The notes beneath the pieces are model-generated. The model saw only the letters and a list, made by a program, of their open reading frames with translations. It searched no databases and had not been told where the DNA came from. Source: a virus. Taken from it: a stretch of 38,684 nt of DNA. The stretch covers positions 1 through 38,684 of IMG/VR virus record IMGVR_UViG_3300046163_000017. One strand, 5' to 3'. Positions within the stretch are counted from its first letter, which is position 1, and the number at the start of each line of letters is the position of its first letter. Below, one piece after another: positions 18,554 through 24,326 of this stretch. The position numbers and the translations under genes were made by a program.

Positions 18554-18830
18554 CTGTAATCTTGTATAGTGGAATGTTATGTGCGCCTAACCTACCCGTA
18601 AAGGTTAACTCACTAAAGCTTGGTGCTGTCTCATCACTATGATACCATTTCCAAATAGAAGTCTTCACCCTTTGAATACAACTGCCACAAGCAGTCTTAG
18701 GATTCTCTTGCTTTGGAAAGTATTTACTCTTGCCCACCATAGAGTTGTAAAACTTAAACATCTCTGACTTGGTATCACCTTTAGGCATTGTTCCGCTCAA
18801 TAAGGCTATTAGGAGTTCTTTAGCTGACAT
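18543..18830 (-). CDS. First gene of the late operon, unknown function
   Basis: 95 residues (MSAKELLIALLSGTMPKGDTK...). It has a TACGSCIQRVKTSIWKWY block at about 47-64, where CGSC may bind metal or form a disulfide. It overlaps the small terminase by 11 nt and is the first full gene transcribed leftward from the divergent hub. No family recognised with confidence; a terminase-associated or early-late regulatory role is possible. Confidence 0.65.
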   Translation of the reverse strand: MSAKELLIALLSGTMPKGDTKSEMFKFYNSMVGKSKYFPKQENPKTACGSCIQRVKTSIWKWYHSDETAPSFSELTFTGRLGAHNIPLYKITDAK

Positions 18831-18877
18831 ATCTTACTGTTTTGGTATGATTGTATAGAAGTGTTTAATTGAGGCTC

Positions 18878-18928
18878 TTAGAATGCCTCTAATGGAATAT
18901 ACAATATTGAATGTTCAGTGTCTTTCAT
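18878..18928 (-). CDS. Possible 16-codon leader peptide
   Basis: The minus strand reads AAAAGGAG, 4 nt, then ATG and 15 more codons (MKDTEHSILYIPLEAF) before TAA. The Shine-Dalgarno site is unusually clear for this phage. The stop codon lies inside a small hairpin, GAGGC...GCCTC (18871-18889). It is 47 nt upstream of the first late gene, so it may be an attenuator-type leader peptide, or a chance ORF. Expression is not demonstrated. Confidence 0.35.
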   Translation of the reverse strand: MKDTEHSILYIPLEAF

Positions 18929-18957
18929 TATTCTCCTTTTATTATAATAAACTAATT

Positions 18958-18992
18958 ATAATAAACTTTACTCCCATAGTAAAGTTTATTAT
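18958..18992. repeat. 15-bp AT-rich inverted repeat (hairpin)
   Basis: The left arm 18958-18972 and right arm 18978-18992 are perfect complements (ATAATAAACTTTACT against its reverse complement) with a 5-nt CCCAT loop. A second perfect 8-bp dyad, ACTATTAT-A-ATAATAGT, lies at 19018-19034. The cluster lies 128 nt and more upstream of the first late gene. It could be an operator, a cruciform or a DNA-unwinding element. Confidence 0.7.
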
Positions 18993-19085
18993 GATAATAG
19001 TATTAGAGTAAAGTAAGACTATTATAATAATAGTATTTATTATTATACAATATTCCCAAAGGTACTTTTCACATTCGTCAAATCA

Positions 19086-19134
19086 CCTTCCCCCCGCCCC
19101 CTTCCCCCCGCTCCGTGAGGCTAGCTTAACCCCC
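19086..19134 (-). other. G-run cluster (possible G-quadruplex on the minus strand)
   Basis: The plus strand has C-runs of 6, 5, 6 and 5 bases at 19090-19095, 19097-19101, 19104-19109 and 19130-19134. The minus strand therefore carries four G-runs of at least five in a surrounding AT-rich region. The first three are 1-2 nt apart; the last is 20 nt away. A quadruplex or a C-rich protein-binding site is possible. Confidence 0.55.
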
Positions 19135-19427
19135 TCTTTACACTTTTACGGTCACTTATCCAAATATTCCCCTACTTTTTTTCCTAATTTATAATGAGTC
19201 TAGATAGATGACGCGCTTAGTAATGCTAAAAATATTAGCAAGGCGTAACCCCTTACAAAATAATCCTAACATACACAACAAAATAAACCGACAATATGTC
19301 ACCTACTTTAGACGCATTTTAAGCCCTTCTAAGAGACTTTTACCCCTCTCTAGGGTACTCATATCACCTTACCCCATTGGTGAAATAGTAGTATTAAACA
19401 CCCTCTTATATGATACACATTTGGACC

Positions 19428-20095
19428 TAACTACTTGAATATCAATGCTTTACAATTTTAGTGTTGTTTAGCTTCTCCCTAGTACAATATACCTAGTGAC
19501 TAGGTATAAACACCTATGACAAAGTTAAGTACCTGTGTATCAATGACTTAGCTTTTTTAGTGTGTTTTAGTCTTGCCTAAACCTTTTCTTAGGTGGTCCT
19601 AATATCGTCAGATATGGACCTAGAAAATAAATATTGCAATTCGTTTGGTGGTTACAAATATTTATATTATACGCGGGTATCCATATATATTATAATAAAG
19701 CTAACTATCTGATAATCAATGAGTTAGGTGTAACTACTTGATACTCAATGAGTTAGGTCCACTTATATATGAAGGGAGCTATATGGGTATTTATACCTAG
19801 TCAAAAAAAAGTAAAATTGGTATTAAACACCTAAAAATAAGCGTAAGTATCTGGGTATCAATGAGTTAGATGATTTAGTGTATAATAGCTAACTACTTGA
19901 TTATCAATGAGTTAAGAGAAATACATATTTTGTAACTAATTGATTATCAGCTACTTAGGCTCTAGATTTGGTCAAGAACTCACTGTGTCGTTTCTTTGAC
20001 TTGTCAAACGGGGACAACGGGACCCGCCGCCAAGGAGACCTAACTTACTGAAAATCAGGCACTTAGCTTCTAAGTCACTGAAAATCAACGAGTTA
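19428..20095. repeat. Nine copies of a 25-bp dyad repeat (iteron/operator array)
   Basis: Copies start at 19428, 19526, 19702, 19731, 19844, 19890, 19933, 20041 and 20071; each is exactly 25 bp. The consensus has TAACT at positions 1-5, TGA at 9-11, TCA at 15-17 and AGTTA at 21-25, so the unit is itself an inverted repeat around position 13. TAA at the start, TG at 9-10, TCA at 15-17 and TTA at the end are unchanged in all nine. Start-to-start spacing is 98, 176, 29, 113, 46, 43, 108 and 30 bp. Such a unit suits a dimeric DNA-binding protein acting as replication initiator, partition factor or repressor. Confidence 0.85.
19488..19508. promoter_or_regulatory. 21-bp perfect palindrome (operator candidate)
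   Basis: TATACCTAGT-G-ACTAGGTATA is a 10-bp perfect dyad around one central G. A half-site-like copy, TATACCTAGTCA, is found at 19792-19803. It is distinct from the nine 25-bp dyads around it, so a second DNA-binding protein may act here. Confidence 0.6.
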
Positions 20096-20407
20096 CGATG
20101 AGGGTTAGCATCAAGCATAGCACTAACCAACTTGAAAAGCCCCCGAAAGGGTTGCGAGGCGATAACATCAATTCAAGGCAGTTGAGGATTAGCACCCAAC
20201 ACACTGCCCAAACAAGGAGAAAAGGCAAGGCCGCGAGGCGTCTAATGGGTACGGGTGAGAGAGAGACACCGCATAAACAGGCTACAGAGTATTAAACAGG
20301 ACGCACAATGATACCGCGATAACTAGCAACCTAAGACCTCAACGCTAAACCTTTTCAACCTGTTCAATATGAAAAGTCATCAAGTCAAGCACAACAGCGG
20401 CACCCAA

Positions 20408-20446
20408 TGAGGGCAAGCGGGGAGCAATACCCTAGGCCGCTACTAA
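20408..20446 (+). promoter_or_regulatory. Structured leader element A before the first early gene
   Basis: The stretch contains AAGCGGGGAGCAATACC then CTAG and GCTACTAAC; AGCGG pairs with CCGCT. It aligns with element B at 20846-20886 over AATGA, GAGC(A/G)ATACC, CTAG and CTACTAAC. Both sit shortly before small early genes, which points to a repeated 5' leader or binding site. Confidence 0.4.
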
Positions 20447-20478
20447 CTTAAAAAGTCCCTTAGAAGGGCATTAATACA

Positions 20479-20826
20479 ATGAATACTACCAACTTAAAAA
20501 CAGCCACTCAGTTTAAAGCCCTTGCAATGGTTATCGAGAAAATGGAGAAACAAGGCCACACAATCGATTCTAACTGCGAGGCAGGCTATAATGAGAATAG
20601 CGGCTATATTTACATTTGGTCGGAAGATATCCCCGTGAGCTACGGAATAGCAGACTACGCCTACCATAGAGGCGAGGAAGTAGAGTGCGTATTTTCGGAG
20701 TTCATTACAGGAGAGGAATTTTTTGGTACTAGCCTCGAAGATATCGAGAATAAATATAACGAGTGGTTTACCTGTAAGGTGGAAGACGGCGAGTTATTCG
20801 AGGAAGACCGCACACTATTTTCATAA
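20479..20826 (+). CDS. Small acidic early protein, unknown
   Basis: 115 residues, first gene of the rightward operon. It is strongly acidic (Glu/Asp-rich, ending VEDGELFEEDRTLFS) with many Tyr and Phe; SGYIYIWSEDIPVSYGIADYAYHRGEE is the central part. No family recognised. An acidic early phage protein may mimic DNA or bind a host enzyme, but this is conjecture. A hairpin TCCCTTAGAAGGG... lies 20 nt before the ATG. Confidence 0.7.
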   Translation: MNTTNLKTATQFKALAMVIEKMEKQGHTIDSNCEAGYNENSGYIYIWSEDIPVSYGIADYAYHRGEEVECVFSEFITGEEFFGTSLEDIENKYNEWFTCKVEDGELFEEDRTLFS

Positions 20827-20845
20827 GACCACCACAAGCTAGGAG

Positions 20846-20886
20846 GAATGACCGAAGGCGGAGCGATACCGCCCCTAGCTACTAAC
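20846..20886 (+). promoter_or_regulatory. Structured leader element B
   Basis: The gap between two small genes (20827-20900) folds with AGCTAGG (20838-20844) against CCTAGCT (20874-20880) and an inner GGCGG/CCGCC (20857-20861/20869-20873). It shares GAGC(A/G)ATACC, CTAG and CTACTAAC with element A at 20408-20446, in the same order and orientation. A cis-acting RNA element or protein site is likely; the ligand or partner is unknown. Confidence 0.45.
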
Positions 20887-20900
20887 CAACACGAAACGAA

Positions 20901-21044
20901 ATGCAAAACGAATTGTACCAACTTGAAAAAATCGCGGACGCAATGGTTGACCTTTGCCCCTACGATGACCACAACGAGCTAATCGCCCTTAACGCGACCC
21001 GCTTGAAATTACAGGAGAGAATTAACCGCGCATTTAGCGCATAA
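20901..21044 (+). CDS. Short helical protein (47 aa)
   Basis: ATG 20901 opens 47 codons (MQNELYQLEKIADAMVDLC ... LQERINRAFSA) ending 11 nt before the next ATG. The predicted helices carry heptad-like Leu spacing. The ATG follows ACGAAACGAA, an A-rich leader like those of the neighbours. No family recognised. Confidence 0.55.
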   Translation: MQNELYQLEKIADAMVDLCPYDDHNELIALNATRLKLQERINRAFSA

Positions 21045-21055
21045 CCTAGAAAATT

Positions 21056-21298
21056 ATGAAGACACGTAAAAACAATGACGGAACCGTAACTATTAGAATG
21101 GGATACAAAGAACTTTGTGCCTTAACGACAGGATTACGCGAGCAGATGCAAAACAATCAGAAAAGAGCCGAAGAGTCAACCAATGATTTTATAAAGGGCC
21201 TGTATTACGAATTTATGGACGAGGACATTGAGAAACTGAGAAAAGCGAGCGAGCTATTTGATTGGGCCATTGCTATACAAGAAGAAAAAAATAAATAA
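21056..21298 (+). CDS. Small helical early protein, unknown
   Basis: 80 residues. The opening (MKTRKNNDGTVTIRMGYKELC) looks like a short beta hairpin, followed by two amphipathic helices (LCALTTGLREQMQNNQKRAEE and EDIEKLRKASELFDWAIAIQ). The start is preceded by AAAATT, typical of this operon. No family recognised. Confidence 0.65.
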   Translation: MKTRKNNDGTVTIRMGYKELCALTTGLREQMQNNQKRAEESTNDFIKGLYYEFMDEDIEKLRKASELFDWAIAIQEEKNK

Positions 21299-21302
21299 CG
21301 AT

Positions 21303-21473
21303 ATGAAAAACTTGAAAGCAGCCGCATTACTCGCGGCACTATTTGGAACCCTGCTAATTGCCTACGGCGTTGGCGGGGCATTGCCCGAGAATAAAGAACT
21401 GTTCGGTGGAGCAGGTGCGGGGGTCCTATTGTGGACCGCCGTAATTTATGGAGAACTTAGAAAAGCAAAATAA
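21303..21473 (+). CDS. Small two-helix membrane protein
   Basis: 56 residues from ATG 21303; the frame extends upstream to 21258, but that part overlaps the previous gene and adds a Lys-run. Two hydrophobic segments are visible: AAALLAALFGTLLIAYGVGG (6-25) and GGAGAGVLLWTAVIYG (about 35-50), with a short charged loop PENKE between. It probably inserts in the inner membrane. The stop shares a base with the next ATG (TAATG). Confidence 0.65.
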   Translation: MKNLKAAALLAALFGTLLIAYGVGGALPENKELFGGAGAGVLLWTAVIYGELRKAK

Positions 21474-21748
21474 TGGAAAGCACAGCAGAATTTGAAATGA
21501 TGCACAACGGGAACCTTGAATTGTTTGAGGTGTCCTTTGTGTGGGAGGCTTGGAAGGACCGCTTTGATGCTGAGGACAGCAGCAGCGAATTCTGGGAATG
21601 GTCGCACGTTATGGTGAGACTGAGCTACTCCACAGAAGACAATGAGATTGTTAAGATAGCACCTGCGGAATATAACGCGATGCTACCCGAACTTAGGGAC
21701 TTTGTAGAATACAACATTAACGCACAAATTGAAAACGAACTTTACTAA
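21473..21748 (+). CDS. Small acidic early protein, unknown
   Basis: 91 residues, acidic and Trp-rich (VSFVWEAWKDRFDAEDSSSEFWEWSH at about 21-46). It is coupled to the membrane-protein gene by TAATG and ends 2 nt before the next ATG. No family recognised; the acidic aromatic composition is shared with several neighbours. Confidence 0.65.
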   Translation: MESTAEFEMMHNGNLELFEVSFVWEAWKDRFDAEDSSSEFWEWSHVMVRLSYSTEDNEIVKIAPAEYNAMLPELRDFVEYNINAQIENELY

Positions 21749-21750
21749 TT

Positions 21751-21924
21751 ATGAAACAGACATTTTACCCCACAGATGAAGAGCAGGACACGCTAATGTA
21801 TTTAGTGTGTAGAGAGAGCAACAGACGCGGATGGACCTACGATAATTACAACGTACAGGAGAACGCCTACCGCGCTGCTATAAGCGATGGCGCAATGAGA
21901 ACAGATTATTACTTTAACAACTAG
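21751..21924 (+). CDS. Short hypothetical protein (57 aa)
   Basis: ATG 21751 follows TTTACTAATT, with 2 nt after the previous stop. The protein has MKQTFYPTDEEQDTLMYLV and ends AISDGAMRTDYYFNN. It fits exactly between its neighbours (5 nt to the next ATG), which supports it being real. No family recognised. Confidence 0.6.
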   Translation: MKQTFYPTDEEQDTLMYLVCRESNRRGWTYDNYNVQENAYRAAISDGAMRTDYYFNN

Positions 21925-21929
21925 AAATT

Positions 21930-22364
21930 ATGAGCAACTACGGAATTACTATTAACCCAACGATTACGAGAGACGGAATGTTAAATTTATTTTGGGACGC
22001 ACTTTGTGGCGGGTCCATTGGATTTGGAAGCGTGAGCCTAGACTGCGACAAGAAGACATACGAGGACGCTAGAGAGCGCACAAAGATACTGAAGGCTGCG
22101 AACCCTAGCGATTACATTACAGGGTCCTCAGTGTGCTATGAGGACGTGATGACTGAGGTATTGAGAGCGGGAGGTGAGCTATACTATATGGAATACGGAT
22201 ACGATGACGAAAACAGTAGAGTAGCGTTTGACCTTGACCATTTGATGGACAACTTTGAGAACGTGGAACCATATATATTAGAGCAGATGCTGAATGATTA
22301 CGACTCAGTAACAACGGACTCACTGCTACAGTGTCTGTTGCTAGGGGAGATTGTATACGGATAA
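21930..22364 (+). CDS. Acidic early protein, unknown
   Basis: 144 residues. It starts MSNYGITINPTITRDGMLNLF and has a strongly acidic C-terminal half (EYGYDDENSRVAFDLDHLMDN, then NDYDSVTTD). The N-terminal half (FWDALCGGSIGFGSVSLDCD) is Gly/Ser-rich and holds a Cys pair. No family recognised. It is the largest of the small early unknown genes before 22670. Confidence 0.65.
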   Translation: MSNYGITINPTITRDGMLNLFWDALCGGSIGFGSVSLDCDKKTYEDARERTKILKAANPSDYITGSSVCYEDVMTEVLRAGGELYYMEYGYDDENSRVAFDLDHLMDNFENVEPYILEQMLNDYDSVTTDSLLQCLLLGEIVYG

Positions 22365-22377
22365 AACATATTGAATT

Positions 22378-22656
22378 ATGAAATGGGAAATTTATGATAA
22401 CCAAGACAAAGTAATTTACACAGCGTACGACCCGAGTGAGGCCCACATTATGTGGGACCACTACGGGGATGGCACATACTTGAGAGAGGTGGTGACCTGT
22501 AGTGGCTGTGATAACGAAGGACAGCTACAGCACGATGCTTACGGTATTTCAACGGGGCATTGGTGCTACTCCTGCTACGACAGTCCTAAGTACCCGTACC
22601 GCAAGGACAGGTACGATTACGAGGCATATGGTGAGAGGTTAGATGATAATTATTAA
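22378..22656 (+). CDS. Putative zinc-binding small protein
   Basis: 92 residues with two CxxC pairs, CSGC (41-44) and CYSC (63-66), spaced as in a four-Cys zinc ribbon. Flanks are acidic and aromatic (MKWEIYDNQDKVIYTAYDPSEAH; DYEAYGERLDDNY). It probably folds around one zinc and may contact nucleic acid or protein. No specific family recognised. Confidence 0.65.
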   Translation: MKWEIYDNQDKVIYTAYDPSEAHIMWDHYGDGTYLREVVTCSGCDNEGQLQHDAYGISTGHWCYSCYDSPKYPYRKDRYDYEAYGERLDDNY

Positions 22657-22669
22657 ATAAATAGAAACT

Positions 22670-23134
22670 ATGAAAAATGTATTAAGAGATTGGCTAGGAA
22701 TCAATGAGGAGAAGTTCGCCTTAGAGGTACAACTAAACAAGCTACAACAGAAGTTGGACCACTTAGATGCGTCATACGCAGATGTAGATGATAAATTGGA
22801 TAACCTTGACACTGAGGTGAGCAATATGAAGTACGAGCTAGAGGATAAGATATCAGAGTACGATATAGATGACAGAATCAGAGATGTAGCGTACTACGAC
22901 ATTGATGATATCAAGAATGACCTTGATAGCGACACGGATAACTCTGAGATTGTAGACACTGTATTTGACCTTGTGATGCAGGAGATTGAACACAGAGATA
23001 CAATACAGGAATTGGTTGAGCAGAAGCTAGAAGCAATCATCGCTGATGGCGAGAGCAGTGTAAGTACACCGATAGATGTTACTGAGATTGTAGAAGATGT
23101 AGTAGAGGAACTAATTAATAAACTTAGAGGATAA
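22670..23134 (+). CDS. Acidic coiled-coil protein
   Basis: 154 residues. A heptad coiled coil covers about 14-65 (EEKFALEVQLNKLQQKLDHL and DDKLDNLDTEVSNMKYELED), followed by Asp-rich segments (YDIDDRIRDV, YDIDDIKNDLDSDTD) and a helical end EIVEDVVEELINKLRG. The charge is strongly negative. No enzyme motif is seen. It is coupled to the next gene by TAATG. It could be a structural adaptor or host-protein inhibitor. Confidence 0.65.
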   Translation: MKNVLRDWLGINEEKFALEVQLNKLQQKLDHLDASYADVDDKLDNLDTEVSNMKYELEDKISEYDIDDRIRDVAYYDIDDIKNDLDSDTDNSEIVDTVFDLVMQEIEHRDTIQELVEQKLEAIIADGESSVSTPIDVTEIVEDVVEELINKLRG

Positions 23135-23355
23135 TGGACGGGATTGGATTACATATGACAACAGAAGATGCAAGAGAGAAATTGCAGCAGCAAATTGAAG
23201 AATATGCGGAACACGTATGCAGAAACTGTATAGTAGACAGCACGGTTAACGCACTGTTTAACGCTATCAATGTGGAGTTGGATTCCGTAGGTGTACCCGA
23301 TGATATTAGAGAAGAGGTGTTTGATTACTTGAACTCAACGTTCCACGTATCGTGA
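23134..23355 (+). CDS. Small acidic helical protein, unknown
   Basis: 73 residues. It has a helix EDAREKLQQQIEEYAEHVCRNC (about 11-32), then a second helical region VNALFNAINVELDSVGVPDDIREEVFDYLNS. A Cys pair, CRNC, lies near residue 30. The start shares a base with the previous stop. No family recognised. Confidence 0.6.
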   Translation: MDGIGLHMTTEDAREKLQQQIEEYAEHVCRNCIVDSTVNALFNAINVELDSVGVPDDIREEVFDYLNSTFHVS

Positions 23356-23420
23356 TTCGTAGATTGAGAAAGTACATAGACAAAAAGATTTCTATATACC
23401 TTTGGTGGTTTAGAAATTAA
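23352..23420 (+). CDS. Possible basic micropeptide (22 aa, GTG start)
   Basis: A GTG overlapping the previous TGA opens a 22-codon frame, MIRRLRKYIDKKISIYLWWFRN, ending at TAA. It is very basic then hydrophobic, like a short amphipathic peptide. Only the overlap and the composition support it; it may be chance. Confidence 0.25.
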   Translation: MIRRLRKYIDKKISIYLWWFRN

Positions 23421-23447
23421 GTATTAACTTGCAGAAAAATTAGAGCA

Positions 23448-23732
23448 ATGATAAAGTATTTCAATGAGGTAGTCGCAGAGCTACAAAGCAAAGGAACAAT
23501 CTTCGGTGCAGAGTATCGTAAGAAGAACGGAGAGCTGACTAAAATCAATGGTCGGTTCGGAGTATCTAAGTTCGTAAAAGGAACGGGTACAAGTAACCCT
23601 AATGTGCTTACAGTGTGGGACAACAATCGTAAGCGTTACACTTCGCTTATCCCCGATAACATTGTACGCCTAACAACCAACAAGCGTAGATACCTAAAGG
23701 CAGATGAATTTTTAATTGAGAACTATGAGTAA
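23448..23732 (+). CDS. SH3-like beta-barrel small protein
   Basis: 94 residues. The pattern FGAEYRKKNGELTKINGRFGVSKFVKG, then LTVWDNNRKRYTSLIPDNIVRLT, resembles small SH3-barrel proteins found in many phages of Bacteroidota (a 'sequence-from-memory' match). It is basic, unlike its neighbours. It may bind nucleic acid or modulate host transcription, but the role is unknown. Confidence 0.55.
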   Translation: MIKYFNEVVAELQSKGTIFGAEYRKKNGELTKINGRFGVSKFVKGTGTSNPNVLTVWDNNRKRYTSLIPDNIVRLTTNKRRYLKADEFLIENYE

Positions 23733-23880
23733 GTACAAGTACACAGTAGAATGGGAGGGTGATGTAGCCAACTACAAGCAAGACTTTGAGAGTCTTGAAG
23801 AGGCTCGTATAGCTATGATAATGCACCACAAAAGAAACGCAGTAATAAAAGTAAGGAGGGTAGATGAGTATAAAGGATGA
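23725..23880 (+). CDS. Short hypothetical protein (51 aa)
   Basis: ATG 23725 overlaps the previous gene by 8 nt and the protein ends VIKVRRVDEYKG, with its stop 17 nt inside the next gene. The sequence (MSKYKYTVEWEGDVANYKQD, then FESLEEARIAMIMHHKRNAV) has the beta-beta-helix-beta layout of small phage proteins that fine-tune an ion or peptide contact; no family is claimed. Overlap on both sides supports it as real. Confidence 0.6.
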   Translation: MSKYKYTVEWEGDVANYKQDFESLEEARIAMIMHHKRNAVIKVRRVDEYKG

Positions 23881-24181
23881 TTTACTTATCAGTGCTGACC
23901 TAAGTAACCTTTATTGGGTGCTGGGTGAGTTAGCTGAGAAAGCAAAGGAGGACGATGATTTAATCAAAGTCCTCCTACAGCTTGAGCAATTTGTGGAAAC
24001 CCACAAGACACGTACCCGAGATATGGTTACGTACCGAGACACAATAGAGAGAGCGAGGAATGAGTATCGTGGTCTCAAACTAAAATACGATGGTACAGTG
24101 GAAGCCCTCAACCTAAAGACTAAGTTACTTAGTCAAGTTATGAACGAAAAAATGGATGAAGATGTTAATAACCAATTCTAA
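23864..24181 (+). CDS. Coiled-coil early protein, unknown
   Basis: 105 residues, helical throughout: ADLSNLYWVLGELAEKAKEDD, then QLEQFVETHKTRTRDMVTYRDTIERARNEYRGL, then LNLKTKLLSQVMNEKMDEDV. It is the last gene of the first early block and overlaps its upstream neighbour. No family recognised. Confidence 0.65.
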   Translation: MSIKDDLLISADLSNLYWVLGELAEKAKEDDDLIKVLLQLEQFVETHKTRTRDMVTYRDTIERARNEYRGLKLKYDGTVEALNLKTKLLSQVMNEKMDEDVNNQF

Positions 24182-24326
24182 TTTAGACGATTTTATAGAT
24201 GCAGAATACCAATACCTTCTGTATTATAATAATATTATTACTTAGTAATAGTATTATAAGAGTATCCCTTAAGGGGATACTCTATTAATAATAGTATTAG
24301 TAATTATAATAATAGTATACAGAGCG
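24182..24326 (+). promoter_or_regulatory. Regulatory gap before the sigma-factor gene
   Basis: This 145-nt gap is highly AT-rich. It carries a perfect 10-bp hairpin, AGAGTATCCC-TTAAG-GGGATACTCT (24259-24283), and the word ATTATAATAATAGTAT at 24303-24318. The same 16-mer is found in the hub at 19021-19036. The hairpin has no U-run, so attenuation or protein binding is more likely than termination. A second early/middle promoter probably lies here. Confidence 0.55.

Larger units (their letters stand above)
18831..20478. other. Divergent intergenic hub (promoters, operators, possible origin)
   Basis: The 1.65 kb between the leftward late operon and the rightward early operon has no convincing long gene. 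It is very AT-rich between 18940 and 19060 and between 19620 and 19920, with an abrupt C-run cluster at 19086-19134 and a more GC-rich segment from 19990 to 20478. It holds nine copies of a 25-bp dyad, several palindromes and a hairpin. In a small phage this combination usually marks the control region and often the replication origin; neither function is shown directly. Confidence 0.75.

Noticed and set aside
19154-19163. Single DnaA box-like word TTATCCAAA
   Set aside because: One isolated near-match in AT-rich DNA is expected by chance.
19208-19438. 76-residue plus-strand ORF in the divergent hub
   Set aside because: It lies in AT-rich regulatory DNA, runs into the first dyad repeat, has no leader-like signal, and is isolated from both operons.
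19428-20095. CRISPR array
   Set aside because: Spacing between repeats varies from 4 to over 150 nt, copies are diverged and internally palindromic, and no cas gene is present.
20098-20295. 65-residue plus-strand ORF after the last dyad
   Set aside because: Very basic with many Thr, Gln and Arg and no fold pattern; 180 nt separate it from the first clear gene. It may be untranslated leader; not excluded.
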